This document shows positions 41,624 to 54,812 of a stretch of 64,000 nucleotides of DNA, in pieces. Made by a program: the position numbers and the translations under genes. The stretch is from the NCBI GenBank assembly GCA_002104945.1, contig MCFH01000001.1, positions 620,001-684,000 of the forward strand, read 5' to 3'. The DNA is from Piromyces finnis (taxonomy: Eukaryota > Neocallimastigomycota > Neocallimastigomycetes > Neocallimastigales > Neocallimastigaceae). The notes under the pieces were generated by a model, which had not been told where the DNA came from, made no database searches, and saw only the letters and a list, made by a program, of their open reading frames with translations. Numbering within the stretch: position 1 is the first letter of the stretch; every line of letters starts with the position of its first letter.

Positions 41624-42384
41624 AAAATCGTGGGGGAAAAAGTTTATATTTTAAAAATTATAGTAAAGAAGTACGGATATTTAAAAAGATAAATACACAA
41701 AGAAATTTATTTTTTCCTTTTTTTTTTTAGAAAATATATATCAAATAAAATTTTAAAATTACAAAAAAAAAACCTATTGATATTTTTAATAATGGTTATA
41801 TTGTTATAATTTTTTGTGTGTCTTGTAGGCGTGTCGTTTAAAATAAACTTTTTCTGAAAATAGGTAAACTTTAAAAGTTTTCTAAATCTGAAAAAAAAAC
41901 AAATTGAAAAAAAAAAAATTTTAAAAAATTTAATTTGCTCTTTTTTTTTTCAACATTCAAAATTATTAAAAAAATAAAAATTACATATGTTCTCCATACT
42001 TTTACTAAAATACCCACACCCCATAATGAAAAGAAAATACCTAAAATAAAATACAGTTTGAACTTTTTAATATAATTTTTTTTTGTTTGTTTGTTTATTT
42101 ATTTATAATTATTATTTGCTTTTTTATTTTCTTTTTTTTTTTTTTTTTTGTTTGTTTGTTACTATGATATATTTGCTTATATTTCTTTTACTTTTCTCAA
42201 AAAAGGTAAAAAAAAAAAAAATTATACATTTTTTTTTTCCTTTTTTTAAACTATTTTAATTTTGTTATTTTAATTTCTTTCTTTAGCATTTTTTACTGAT
42301 TTCTGAAAATAAAAAGATTTTCAAAAAAAAAAAAATATGAAAACTTTTGTTGCGTTTATTTCATTAAAAAGGTTCTATGAAAAT
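41624..42384. other. convergent 3' spacer between SR protein and SerRS genes
   Basis: Both flanking genes end here. The region is T- and A-run rich with no coding potential seen; it should hold both polyadenylation regions. Confidence 0.5.
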
Positions 42385-44712
42385 TTAGTTCTTCTTGGCC
42401 TTACCACCCTATTCAAATTAAGATTTTATGAATAATAATTTATAATAATTTAGTACCATTGAAATTAATAAATGTATGTTTTATTTAAAAGTTCCTTCTT
42501 TTCATTCATATTACCTTCTTGTCAGAAGCGAGTTCCTTAACAAATGGAATGAATTCAACACCATCCATGTATGGTCTTAATGGTTCTGGAACAATTAAAC
42601 CTTCTTCGGTTTGGTAGTTTTCAAGAATACAGCAAAGAGTACGTTCAGTAGCACAAAGAGTACCGTTTAATAAGTGAACGTAGTTCTTAACTTGGGAGTT
42701 CATCTAATTTTTATTTTATTATAAATTATATCATTTATAAACAAAATACTAAAATAGTAATAATTATTTTATGTTTTTTTTTTTTTTTTTTACATACCTT
42801 CTTAACACCAAGTCTGATATCTAAGTTTCTAGATTGGTAATCAGTACAGTTACTGCAACTAACTAATTCCTTGTATTCAGCTTGGAATGGGAAGTAAGCT
42901 TCAAGATCGTACTTCTTGGCAGCAGCATTGTTTAAGGCACCAGAAACAATAGCAATAACGTGGTATGGAAGCTTAAGCTATTAGTTTCATATATATATAT
43001 AAGTAATGTTGAATATTTAATTTAACTTTCTATTTTAAAAAAAAATTAATATATCGATTTAATTTTAAATAATAACTTACAGATTGGTAAAATTCTTCAC
43101 TAGTACTGATTAATTGTTCTAATTCTTCCCAACTCTTTTCTGGTTGACAAAGAATGAATTGTTCAATCTTTTCGAATTGGTGAATACGGAAAAGACCCCA
43201 AGTATCCTTACCGTGAGCACCAGCTTCCTTTCTGAAACAAGTAGAATAACCAGCGTATCTGATTGGTAATTGCTTTTCTGGTTCACTGAACCATTCACCA
43301 CTGTGGAAAGCACTAATTGGTTGTTCACTAGTAGCAATAAGGTATTTTGGTTCTGGATCATCTATATTTCATTAATCATTATTATAATTATAAAATAAAA
43401 ATCAATAATCATACCATCTTTCAAAGAAAAATAATATTGTGCTATTTTCACACTTTGATATTTCATTTATTATATTGTAATTTTTCGATAGATATAGTTT
43501 AGAAACTTAAAAATATTTACCCTTAACTTCAGAAACCTTGTATAATTCTTCATCAAAATCAGATAATTGAGCAGTCTTAGCCATGACATCTCTCTTCATA
43601 AAGAATGGAGTTTGAATCTTTCTGTAACCACGCTTCTTAAGGAAAGATAAACCGTATTGAATTAAAGCAAGGTTTAATTCAACACCAACATTGGTAAGGA
43701 AGAAACCACGGTGACCGGCAACATTAGTACCTCTGGCAGAATCGTAACCGTCTAAACGTTCTAAGACTTCGTGGTGACTGTATAAACCTGGAACACCCTT
43801 GGCACCATCCTTAACGGAACCAGTACCAACTAACTTAAGACGTCTGGCACGTTCTTCTTCTTCAGATCTGTTTTCTGGCCACCATCTGCGGACTTCAACA
43901 TTGTCATCTTCAGTTAAACTAACTGGAACAGATTCGTGAATAAGGTTACCAATAGTGTTTAACTTTTCGTTAACCTTCTTTTCTAATTCATTAGCTTGTT
44001 CATTTAAAACCTTCTTTTGAGCTTCTAAGTCAGCCTTCTTTGGAATAAGACTCTTAGCTTCTTCTGGCTTCTTAGCCTTGTGGAAGGCACCAATTTGCTT
44101 GTTGATAGCATTGATATCCTTGTTAATGGCATCAGCGTTAAAACGAGCTATTTATTTAAGTTTTAAAAATGATTGTAATTAAATTTAAAAAAAAAATAAA
44201 TATTTATCATATTTAGTGTTACATATAAATTTTTAATATTAAATAATAGTTCGTATTATAAATAATTTATATTATATATATTTGATATTATAAATATATT
44301 GTGATTTAGTTTTCGATTTATAAATTCAAATTTCTATTTACTGATTGTTTTAAATTTTTAATATAATTATATATAAAATAATCTAAAATTTTATATTTTT
44401 AAAAATCATCAAATCATCATATATCTTGTAGTAATGTATAACCATATAACATTTAGCAATTTAAAAAGTAACAATGATAAAATGTCTTACTAATTATTTA
44501 TTAATAAAACTTTATATACTTTTATTCTATATCTTATTCTTTTAACATATATATATTGATATTATTAAACTAAATGTACCTTTAACCCATTGGTTGTCAA
44601 GATCAACGATTTCATCAACGATTTCAACACTAGCACCTCTCTTCTTTTGAGATTCCTTAATTAATTCTGGGTTACCACCCTTACTGACACGGAATAAATT
44701 AATATCTAACAT
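42385..44712 (-). CDS. SES1: seryl-tRNA synthetase, cytosolic
   Basis: Charges tRNA-Ser (and tRNA-Sec where present) with serine. Minus-strand exons 44580-44712, 43521-44147, 43081-43361, 42798-42977, 42515-42703 and 42385-42408 join in phase to 477 residues. The start [20 protein letters not shown] is the eukaryotic cytosolic type. Residues about 40-115 form the antiparallel coiled-coil arm that reaches the long variable arm of the tRNA. Class II motif 2 is [18 protein letters not shown] at about 300-320; [12 protein letters not shown] follows, and motif 3 is [16 protein letters not shown] with its invariant arginine, at about 418-434. The last exon is just 24 bases and encodes a basic GGKAKKN end, like the lysine-rich tail of the yeast enzyme. 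No organelle leader is present. Codon bias is strong, as expected for a translation gene. It shares a divergent 0.8-kb promoter region with the importin gene. Confidence 0.97.
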
Positions 44713-45534
44713 CTTGATTTTAACTTAGAATCTACAAATATTTTGTAAAATTTTGTTGTAGTGAGAAAAAAAAAAAAAAAGAAAGTAAAAAAAATAATTT
44801 ATTTAATTATGATAGAAAATAATTACCATATATTACAATGTATTTTAATATATAAACAACTATATAAAATTATTAATATTATATCCATTTTATATATATA
44901 TTAATTAATCTACTATAATAAAGAAAAATATAAATTTTTTAATAATAATCCGTCTTTTATGGCAATGATTGGCTTAATTCTTTTTTTTAAACAATTATAT
45001 AAATAACTAAAAGAAAAAAATGTAAAATAAAAAAAGTATATAATTATATGAAATATAATCATCCTAATTATTAGTCCTTATCTTAGAAAGAATAAAGGAA
45101 AAAATGTCTCTTTTATAAGTTTTTTTATATTACAATTCTTATAAAATTCAACTTTTAGTCGTCATCATTATCTGTCATAAATATTTTTATACAATTTCAT
45201 ATTAGAATTTTTGATCCTATTGGTATATTTATTTTATGTATCAATTTTGTATACAAATTTTTTTATTTAAGTTTTTTTTATAAAATAAAATTTTAAATTA
45301 CACTAATTACAACCAAGAAAAAATAAATATCGTATAATTTTTTCTTGTACTACTTTTAATAAGTGTTTAAAAATTTAAATATATTAATTTATTATGTATT
45401 TAACTTTCAACCTAAAGAAAAATTGAATTTAAAACATACAAAACTAACACCATCATTTATTTTAGCTTTAATTAAAATTATATTTTAATTATACCCGTTT
45501 TTTTAATAAAATAATTTAAAAATATAAATTAAAT
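44713..45534. other. divergent promoter region, SerRS and importin-11
   Basis: About 820 bases between two start codons on opposite strands. AT-rich, no gene seen, no clear regulatory motif recognised. Confidence 0.5.
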
Positions 45535-45964
45535 ATGGCTTCAGCAAACATACAAATTTCTCAAATTTTATTAGATGCATCTTCACCAGATTCTGCAACT
45601 AGAAAAAATGCAGAGGCCAAATTAAAAGAATGGGAACGTGCTCCAAATTTCTATCCAACTTTATTAGTACTTATCAATATATTTTATTTATAATTTAAAA
45701 ATTTATTATCCTTTTATTTATTACTTCTTTTATTATATGTTAAATTTATTTTATTTTTTTTTTTAATTTCATATATTGTTTTACAAATGTAATAATAACT
45801 TTTTAATATGAAATAGGAATTGACTTTTGATAAATCAATTGACATTCATGCAAGATCAATATCTATTATTTATATGAAAAACGGTATAGAAAGATATTGG
45901 AGAAAAAGCTCACCATGGTAAAATTTTGTATTTATAATTTTAATACATATATTGATAAAAAAAA

Positions 45965-45995
<31 letters not shown>

Positions 45996-46813
45996 AAAGA
46001 AAGAAAGAAAAAGAATAATTATAATTATATTAATTTTTAATTTTATTTCATTTAAATATAATTTATAATTTTCTTATAATATATATAATTCTGATTTAAA
46101 CAATTATAATAAAAATTTTAATTCGAAATTTAAATTTCAATCAAATTTTAAAAATTAATTTTTATTTTCTTCAAATTTGTTTATCTCAAAAATAAAGTTG
46201 CTTACCATTAGAAGAAAAGAGTAGAATCCGTCAAACAATATTAAAAATCTTTGAAGAAGAAAATAATTCTGTAATTATTAAAAAAAAATATTATAAAAAA
46301 AAATGTTCAGATTTTAATTTAATAAAATATATATATAATAAAGCTTGCTCGTCAATTAGATGTTGCTATCGCTAAAATTGGTAGAATTGATTACCCAAAT
46401 GATTGGTAAATTTCATTATTTACTAGAATTTTACTAAAATTATTCAACATTAATTTAATATTAATTTTTAATAATGTATTTCTAAATTATAATTTAAAAT
46501 AGGCCAGATTTAATTCAAATTGTTTTACAAGCTATAAAAATGTATGATATGGAACCAAATCCAAAAAATAGATTAATTAGTTATAGAGGTTTGACTCTTT
46601 TAAATCAAATTATTAAAACTTTAAGTTCTTCAAGAATAACAAGAAAAATCAATGTTGTAAGTATATAAATTAAAAAATGGCATTCATTTATTTTTTACAT
46701 AAATTTTTACTAAATACATATATTTTAATAAACGAAATTGTTATTTATTTATTTATTTATTTATTTATTTCATTAATACTATATTTATTAATATACTTAA
46801 CATACTTGTTTTA

Positions 46814-46855
<42 letters not shown>

Positions 46856-49800
46856 ATATAAAAAAAACTTCAAAGATTGCACCAGAATTATTAAATAACA
46901 CAGTTACACAATTTATTAATAATACAAATCAATTTATCAGTAAATTCACTGAAAACAGCTCAGATGAAACTGACATACGTTTTAATTTAGAATATGCTTT
47001 ATATTCCTTAAAATGTATTAGAAAAATTATAGTTTTCGGTTATAATTATGATAGTATCACTTCTGAATCAGACCCAATTGTAACTATCCTATCTACTATA
47101 ATAATTATAATAATTACTAATTAAACTAATTAATGATTTATTAATAAATTTCCGTATATATTTTTACTTTAATATTTAAAATATAGAAATTCCTTAACAT
47201 TCTCTTAGAATATATGTCAAAATTATTAACCATCTGTAAATATTTCATACTCAAATTGCTTTTTTTTAACATTAATTTAATATAATATTGTATTAATTTT
47301 TTTTTTTTTTTTTTTCATTTTTTGATTTTAATTTTAAGATCAATCCTTAAAAGAAGATTCACCATATATTGAAATGCTTTTGAAAATTATTAAGGGTTGT
47401 GGCAAAGTCTTCCTTAACATCCAAACATATAATCCAATGCAATTTACTTTAATGGATAGATGTCCAGAAATTATTTCATGGTATTGGGATAAAATCAACA
47501 CTTATGATAAAAAAGGTTCGTATTAATGAATTGTATAGCAGTGATGCATGATGTATAATGACGTAAATTTTAAAATTAACCTATATAATATAATTATTAT
47601 AATTGTTTTAAATAAGCAGTAGGTAACCTTGAATATGAAATTATTATTGTTCAAGGTATGGAATTAATTACACACTTAATAAAGAACCCACAATTAATTC
47701 CATCAACAAGAGGTAATATTCTTTTTTAAAAAAAAAATATGAAACTATAAATGCAATTGTATATTATTAAAAAGTAATAACATTTAAATATACTTTATAA
47801 TTAATATTTATTTAGCTGAAGCTGAACAAAACAAAGATTTCAAAAAGGTCGATGATATATTAAAGAATGTCATATTTGTACCACAATTTGTTGAAGCTTT
47901 ATCTGAAGTTTTAATATTCAAATATCTTTCATTCTCCGAAAATGAATTAAGTAATTGGGAATTCAGTCCTGAAAACTTTGTATGCGATGAAGATTCTCCA
48001 TCCAGTGAATCACAATTAAGAGTAAATAAAATAACCTATTTTAACAGTATAATTTATTAAATAATCAAAATACATTAAATTTATATAATTTAATACTTTT
48101 TTTTATAATGAAATAATGTTTTATTTTATTAATATAGATATGTGCTGAAAACTTATTCTTAAACTTATTCTCAACTTATAATGAAATTATTACACCAAAA
48201 ATTTTAGTATATATTCAACAAGCTTCAGGTTCTCTTTTTTTTTTTTCATAGTATTAAATTTAATATATATATTTTATATATTAACATTTATTTAAATATT
48301 TACAGAGATTACTGATAAAGCTTCAAAGGATGATATTTTATTAAAGGATGCCATCTATTCTACTATTGGTTTAGGTGCTAATAGCTTTAGTGAAATCGTT
48401 GATTTTGATTCTTGGTTCATGAATAATTTATTACCTGAAGGTTTAAATAAATCATCAAGGTATATATTAATTCTTTTTTTTTTTAAATATATATATATTA
48501 ATTTGTTACTAATATATATTTTTATATTCTATTAACCTTAAATGTTTAGTTTCATCATTATCAGACGTCGTATTGCTTGGTTAATTTCAAAATGGATTGG
48601 TGTAAAAGCATCTAAAGAAGTTAGACCAAAAATTTATGAATTATTAATATCATTTTTAATGCCAGAAGAAGATTTAGTAGTTAGATTAACTGCCAATAAT
48701 TCTGCTCTTTCTTATATCCTTTTTATAATATTATTGTATATAAAAATAATAATTGTATAATTTAATAGAGTTATAATTAAATAATACATTTTTCCTTAAC
48801 CGATTTATATACGCATTGATGATTATGACTTTGTCCTTGAAGATTTCTTACCATATACCGATACATTTATTAATTTATGTCTTCAATTAATATATGACAC
48901 AACTGAATTTGATTGTAAAATTAAAATTGTTAACTGTTTATCTGTTATTGTAGAAAGAATGGGAACAAAGGTAAGTTTTTTCATATATATAAAAATTTAT
49001 TTATTTATTTGTTTATTTGTTTATTTAAATAATTGTTTTCTATGTTTTGTATTTTTTATTAATAAGATTGCTATGTTCGCCGAAAAAATTATTAGCGTTT
49101 TACCACAATTATGGGAAAGTTCCGGAGAAGATCAATATTCATTTAAAATATCTATTATTATTATTTTAACTAAACTTGTTATTGTAAATATTGACATCTA
49201 AAAAATTAAAATTATAAAAATATAATGCGCAATCATTTTTTTAATTACTTACATAACCATTTTTTCTTTAGTCGTTAAAACAAGATTCAATGAAAATTCA
49301 TGAAATTACTATTCCTATTATACAGAAATGTCTTGATGCAAATTCTGTAAGTACAATATAATACATTAATACATAAAATAAAATTGCCTGTATAAATATT
49401 ATATTTTTTTTATTATTATTATTATTTTGTTTTCTGAACAGTTTTATTATTAATTTATTAAAATACCATATAATTGCAGAAATCACAATATACTTTATTT
49501 ATTGAAGATATAATAGAATTATGGCAAGGAATTGTTCAAAATGCTTCTGACTGCACTCAAGAATTATTAAGTTTATTCCCATCATTATTAAATCTCTTTG
49601 ATCTTAGTTCATCATTATTAAGTGTATTAAAGATTGTAGAATCCTATGTTATATTAGCACCAAATCTTATCTTCCAAGTAAATATAAATTATATAATGTT
49701 AAAATTGAAATAACATCAAATAAATAATAATTACATTTTAAATCACATTTATAAATAATTACTTTTTTAAATTATAAAAAAAAAGCAATATGGTCTTGAT

Positions 49801-50516
49801 TTATTCAATAGATTAGCTGAAATTATTGATCATCCAAAACCAGAAATTGTCAAATATACTATTAGAATTATTGATTATTGTCTTCAAATATGTAATCGTG
49901 ATAAATGTGTTTCATCTATTGTTGAATTGATTTCCAATACCCCAATATTTGATAAAATGTTAGAAACCATTACTAAAGAAAAGGTAAGAGTAAAAAGCAA
50001 TAATAAAGAAATAGAATAGGCGTAAAAATAATAAGAAACATTGAATTGTACTAATATTTTTATATTTATAAAACATTATTAGAACTATTGTCGTGCTATT
50101 GTTGATTATTTATCTATTTTTGCTAGAATTATGTTTTGTGATGTCAACATATTCAATAATTTAATGAAACATTTTGGACAAAAGTGTGATCCACCACAAG
50201 AAAGTATTTTAACCCCAATGATTCAAACATATGTTGACAGAGTAAATGTTTAAACGATATAGATATGTCTTTTACAGAAATTTCATTGTTTTTATTCTTT
50301 TATAATAATTATTATTATTATACTACCCTTCTTATTTCTATATAGATTGATACTATTGGTCATCCAAAAGTTAGAAAACTTGTTGGTTTAGCTTTATCAA
50401 ATATAATGCCAATGTTAAATCAAAATACAATTGATCTTCTTCAAGGTATTTTCGTTGTTATAACTGATATTTTAACCGAAGTTATTGAGTCTGGTAAAAA
50501 AGAGTAAGCTATCATA

Positions 50517-50562
<46 letters not shown>

Positions 50563-50879
50563 TAAAAATTATAAATAAAAATATAAATATAATTTATAAT
50601 AAATTATAAATAACTAACATTTATAAATATAATAAAAGTTTATTGGTATACTGGCATGATGATACTCTTGAACCTGGAGAAGAAGAAAGTCTTGATACTA
50701 TTAGAAAGAATGATTTATTGAAACATGATCTAGTTAATACTGTTAATATATTTGATTTCTTTAAATCCAAGCTTGCCGAATTAGAATCTATTGCTGGTGG
50801 ACCACAATCATTTAACAATTTAATTTTATCTCAAATGGATCAAATGATTGTTTATCAAATACAAAAGATAGTATCATAA
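45535..50879 (+). CDS. IPO11: importin-11 / Kap120 karyopherin beta
   Basis: Nuclear transport receptor of the importin-beta family. Twenty-one exons (45535-45666, 45817-45917, 46198-46270, 46344-46405, 46503-46656, 46876-47079, 47187-47235, 47339-47515, 47623-47712, 47816-48021, 48138-48228, 48306-48459, 48565-48713, 48813-48970, 49067-49183, 49272-49346, 49480-49677, 49786-49983, 50083-50241, 50346-50503, 50639-50879) close into 981 residues, the size of human importin-11 (about 975). The N-terminal Ran-binding region contains RKNAEAKLKEWE, then YMKNGIERYWR and KIGRIDYPNDWPDLI, typical of the IPO11/Kap120 branch. The middle has RRRIAWLISKWIGVKASKEV and RLTANNSALSCIDDYDF. The rest is HEAT-like helices. 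Twenty introns are short; nineteen are GT-AG, but the one between exons 13 and 14 is AT-AC with minor-spliceosome signals. Donors at 47516 (GTTCGT) and 48229 (GTTCTC) depart from the GTA norm. Yeast Kap120 carries ribosome biogenesis cargo; cargo here is unknown. Confidence 0.93.
45973..45995. repeat. (AG)n microsatellite in an importin-11 intron
   Basis: About eleven GA dinucleotide units within the intron 45918-46197, next to an A-run. Confidence 0.85.
48714..48812 (+). other. U12-type AT-AC intron in importin-11
   Basis: The 99-base intron begins ATATCCTTT (48714-48722), the canonical minor-spliceosome AT-AC donor. It has the branch-site consensus TCCTTAAC (48793-48800) and ends in AC (48811-48812), with the branch adenosine about 13 bases from the end. 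Splicing joins a phase-1 T to GC and gives RLTANNSALSCIDDYDF, which matches family length exactly. No GT-AG alternative works: the downstream frame has a stop at 48797-48799 and there is no AG between that stop and the conserved coding start. Confidence 0.92.
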
Positions 50880-52437
50880 AAAAAAAGATTCTTTTTAAAG
50901 TATTTGCCTCATCAAACATTAGTTATAATATTTTTTTTTTCAAAATTTTTAATATCTATAATAATTATATTAATTTTATAATTATCATCAATAGATATAG
51001 AAAAATCTAAATTAGAATTTTTATAATATACTATGTGGATTTTTTTTTAATTTCAAAAGATATTTCTTAATATATTATTTATTTTATTGAAATTGCTGTC
51101 ATTTTTAATTAATTAAAATTTTAAACCAATAAATATTAATTTTGAAAATGACATATGAAAAATTTTATTTTTGTACTACAATAAAAAATTTTTATAAAAG
51201 TAATTATTGAGTATTTAATTGAGCATAGTAATATTATTATTATCAGTGTATGTATGTATGTATTATAAAAAGAAGAAAATATATATTGTTGAATTATTAA
51301 TATGTTAATGAGTCTATATAATTAATTATTTAAAACTTAACAAGAGGAAAGCAATACTGTAATTAAGGTATTTAACAAAATCCTTAACTTTTGTTAAGTA
51401 ATCTATATGAATATATTTTAATATATTTATGTTGTTTATAAATCATAATTTTATTTTATATGAAAATTTATATATACTAATATATAAATTATACTTTAAA
51501 ATATGTTTGCCTATTGATATAAAATAATATCTTATTTCCCTATTCTTTACCAAAAGAAGAAATTTGGTTTAAACATGAGTTTTTAGCTTGGTGTAAAAAA
51601 GGTTTTATTAAAGTAAAAAAAAAAAAAATTCAAAAGAGAAAAGAAAATATAGGTGTTATGAAAGAATGAATGATATAATATATTTGTTAATAATGAATAC
51701 AAAGAAATAGTTAGAACTATCAAAGACTTTTATATTATAATTAAAGTTTAAGAAAATTTTATTTATTAAATAACTCAATCGATAGAAATAACAAAACTCA
51801 TTTTTATAATAATTAAGATTTTTTTAAATAAAATTATTTAGGATTTTAGGTAATAATGAAAAGCACTTTCAGTTATAATAATAGAGTAGAATATCTTTAT
51901 TCTTTTTTTTTAAAAAAAAAAAATAAATAAAAGTATATATATTTTACTTTACACATTAATATATATTATCATCTAAATAATATTATTTATCATAAAATAT
52001 CTAGTTTTTTATTTAAATATGCTGAGTTAGATTTTAAGAATAAGAATTACTTTTATTGTGTTTTCATAGTTTCATTGTTAAATTATTATTTTAATATTTA
52101 TTATAATATGAAACGAAAATAATTATCCACTCAAAATATATAAATTTCTATTATCTCCTTGGATACATTATAATTTCTATTCTATGTAATTAATACTAAC
52201 AATATTAGTATTTTATATATTAACTATAACTATATATTATATTATCCTATCCTATGCTATTATTGAATATTAAAAAAAATTAACTTGAATAACAAGCAAA
52301 GATAAAAGTTTTATATATTAAAAAAAAAAAGGAAGATCGAATGGAAAAGATTTAAATAATCAAATAAAAACTTTTTAAAATATTTTCCATAAAAGTTTTT
52401 AATTACAAAATAATTCAAACATTTTGTTATAATTTAC

Positions 52438-52470
<33 letters not shown>

Positions 52471-52893
52471 TGCATAAAACTTTATTTAAATAAAAGTTTA
52501 AATCAAAAAACTTTTTTAAACAAATTCATGTAAAAATAATAATTACAGCAATTATAATAGCAATATTAAAATACTAAAGTATTAAGGAAATAATACATAA
52601 TTAATAGTAATTAACAAATTAATTCAAAAAAAAAAATAAAATAAAATAAAATAAAATAAAATAAAAAATAAAGATAATTCTATTAAAAATAAATTGATTA
52701 TACTGATAATCAAATAATAATACAGCTATATAAATAAATAAAAATATAAATATAAAAACGTCTTAATAATAATAATAATAAAAAGCAATAAAGCAATAAA
52801 AATACAACACAAAAAAACATATTTTATACTTAATACATTAATACTAAATATATCGAGATATTTTATAATTATTACATAAATTATATATAAGTC
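50880..52893. other. 2-kb AT-rich spacer
   Basis: No gene seen. It contains an AAT run (52441-52468), an AAAAT pentanucleotide run (about 52636-52666), and a small CTTAAC/GTTAAG hairpin near 51382-51397. A handful of minor low-complexity tracts otherwise. Confidence 0.5.
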
Positions 52894-54228
52894 ATGTATA
52901 TAACTAAAAATAATGAAAAAGATAATCTTGTTGTTAAAGAAGATGAATCAACATTTGAAGATTTTGATGGAGATGATACTATGGAAAATATGTTAGATCT
53001 TTTCATTTTCCACAGAAAAGACGCTGAGTTAATGGATTGGTATTCTTTCTTATCATTTATTATATTTTTATGCGTTAACGTCGGATGTGTTTCTTTCAAC
53101 TTTTATAAAGCTCTAAGTATTGAACCTGACGATGATAATGATATGTTTACTGGTGGTAATAATGGTAACGCTATGCTTAATACCTTATTCAGTAGAGGAA
53201 TTGGAAATATTACAAGTATATTACATTCAAATAATACAACTAATAATAGCATTATAATTGATAAACCAACAAAGATTTTGTATATTACAGAATTTTCGGT
53301 TATCATAACATTTGGAATAATTGCACTTTATAATTATATATGCTTAGCATTTCATCCAACCTCTAAATCACGCTTATCTGACGCTGCAAATTTTACTCGT
53401 TTAGTAAGAGAATTTTCTTGCTTCACACTTGTTCCACTTTTCAATATTAACACTATTATGGGCATTTATAATGATATTGCTGTCACTTTTAAAGAGGAAA
53501 AAAAAAAATATGCCGATCGTTCAAAACTTTGGGATGGTGTTTGGGGTATAAGTACAAAGGATGTTCAGAAAGAAAATGCATCTTCTTTTGAACTTATGGT
53601 CGAAAGTAATAGTTCTGAAGATTTGGATATGGTACAACATAATAAAAATTCTAATAATAATCCTAAAGAAAGTTTATTTAAAAGATTCAAACACTCAAAA
53701 TTCTTTTTACATTTTGTATCCGTATTAATTTATATCGGTTTCTTCTTATCCATAGTAGCATTAATTGCATTAGCATTCTTTGCATTCATTGCTTTATACA
53801 TTAAAACTCGTCATGTTGGAAATTTCATTAGAGGAGGAAATAATATTTATAAATGGTTTAATTTTGTTACTTTCATTATGAATATTGCATCCTTATCTCA
53901 ACAAAGTCCTGCAATTAAGCTTATCATCTATCAACTTAAGGTTTTAACTAGAAAAGCTCACCATAATGAATATCGTCGCAGAAAACAAAATAGAATAAAA
54001 GAAAATGCTTCTAAATTTGATGCCGATAAAAATCAAGAAGGTATTCAACCACCAAAAATTATTATTCATAGAAAAAGAATATCAAGGACAAAAGATGACA
54101 CAGATCTTAATAATATAGACAATGATGAATTAAAAGAAATGGATACTGATAAATTAACACCATGTAGTTTAGAGCGTCGAAATTCAAAATTATCAGCACA
54201 CTCAGAAAATTCAGCAAGCTCTGTTTAA
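52894..54228 (+). CDS. unrecognised multi-pass membrane protein
   Basis: A single-exon ORF of 444 residues; I do not recognise the family. The N-terminal 45 residues are acidic. Hydrophobic membrane segments are visible at about 49-71 and 128-151, a weaker one near 176-190, and a long one (possibly two) at 271-302, with another possible segment at about 320-345. Between the first two lies a 55-residue loop rich in Asn, Gly and Thr with NTTNNS-type N-glycosylation sequons (NITS, NNTT, NNSI region). The stretch 200-265 is hydrophilic, and residues 350-444 are a basic then Ser-rich tail. The codon pattern and lack of shadows in other frames support a real gene. No signal peptide is evident. It could be a lineage-specific plasma-membrane or vacuolar protein; no function can be assigned. 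Confidence 0.75.
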   Translation: MYITKNNEKDNLVVKEDESTFEDFDGDDTMENMLDLFIFHRKDAELMDWYSFLSFIIFLCVNVGCVSFNFYKALSIEPDDDNDMFTGGNNGNAMLNTLFSRGIGNITSILHSNNTTNNSIIIDKPTKILYITEFSVIITFGIIALYNYICLAFHPTSKSRLSDAANFTRLVREFSCFTLVPLFNINTIMGIYNDIAVTFKEEKKKYADRSKLWDGVWGISTKDVQKENASSFELMVESNSSEDLDMVQHNKNSNNNPKESLFKRFKHSKFFLHFVSVLIYIGFFLSIVALIALAFFAFIALYIKTRHVGNFIRGGNNIYKWFNFVTFIMNIASLSQQSPAIKLIIYQLKVLTRKAHHNEYRRRKQNRIKENASKFDADKNQEGIQPPKIIIHRKRISRTKDDTDLNNIDNDELKEMDTDKLTPCSLERRNSKLSAHSENSASSV

Positions 54229-54514
54229 AGTAATTAACTATAAAAAAATAAAAGTAAAAATATATCAATTAAAATTTTACTATAATTAAGAACTAACTAT
54301 CACATATCACATTATAATTATAAAGATATCATAAATAATAATACATACTAAAAGTATTACTTTATTAAAGTAATAATAAAATAATATTTTAAAATTATGT
54401 TTAATTAATAAGTAATAAAAAGAATAATAATAACAATAATGCATTAAAATTAAATTATCACCATTCTAGCATATTTATATTATTTTTCTCAAATACTTAC
54501 TTAATATTTAATTT

Positions 54515-54550
<36 letters not shown>

Positions 54551-54812
54551 GAAAAAATAAAGCAATAAATTATTAAAAAAAAAAAAAAAAAAAAAAAAAC
54601 TATTTCAATATAAATGTTTTATTTTTACTTTATTGTGTTTTAATTTTTATTTTAACTATAAAACATAAACTAATATTGTAATATTGTTGGATATTTAAAT
54701 ACTACATTTGTAATATAATAATTTTGATATTTTAATAGTAATTTTTTTTAAATATTAAAAAATATAAAATTATATAATTCCTAATTCTTCTTATTTATAC
54801 CAACTTTTTTTC
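54229..54812. other. convergent 3' spacer
   Basis: Lies between the 3' ends of the membrane-protein gene (+) and the zinc-finger gene (-). It contains AAAAG repeats (about 54530-54556) and a 24-base A-run (about 54576-54599). No gene seen. Confidence 0.5.

Noticed and set aside
43119-43361. 80-codon minus-strand ORF in the SerRS gene
   Set aside because: It is exon 3 of SerRS read in the wrong frame; the correct frame gives class II motif 2.
48542-48760. Separate small gene starting at 48542
   Set aside because: Its coding part is exon 13 of importin-11; the tail after 48713 is read-through into the AT-AC intron.
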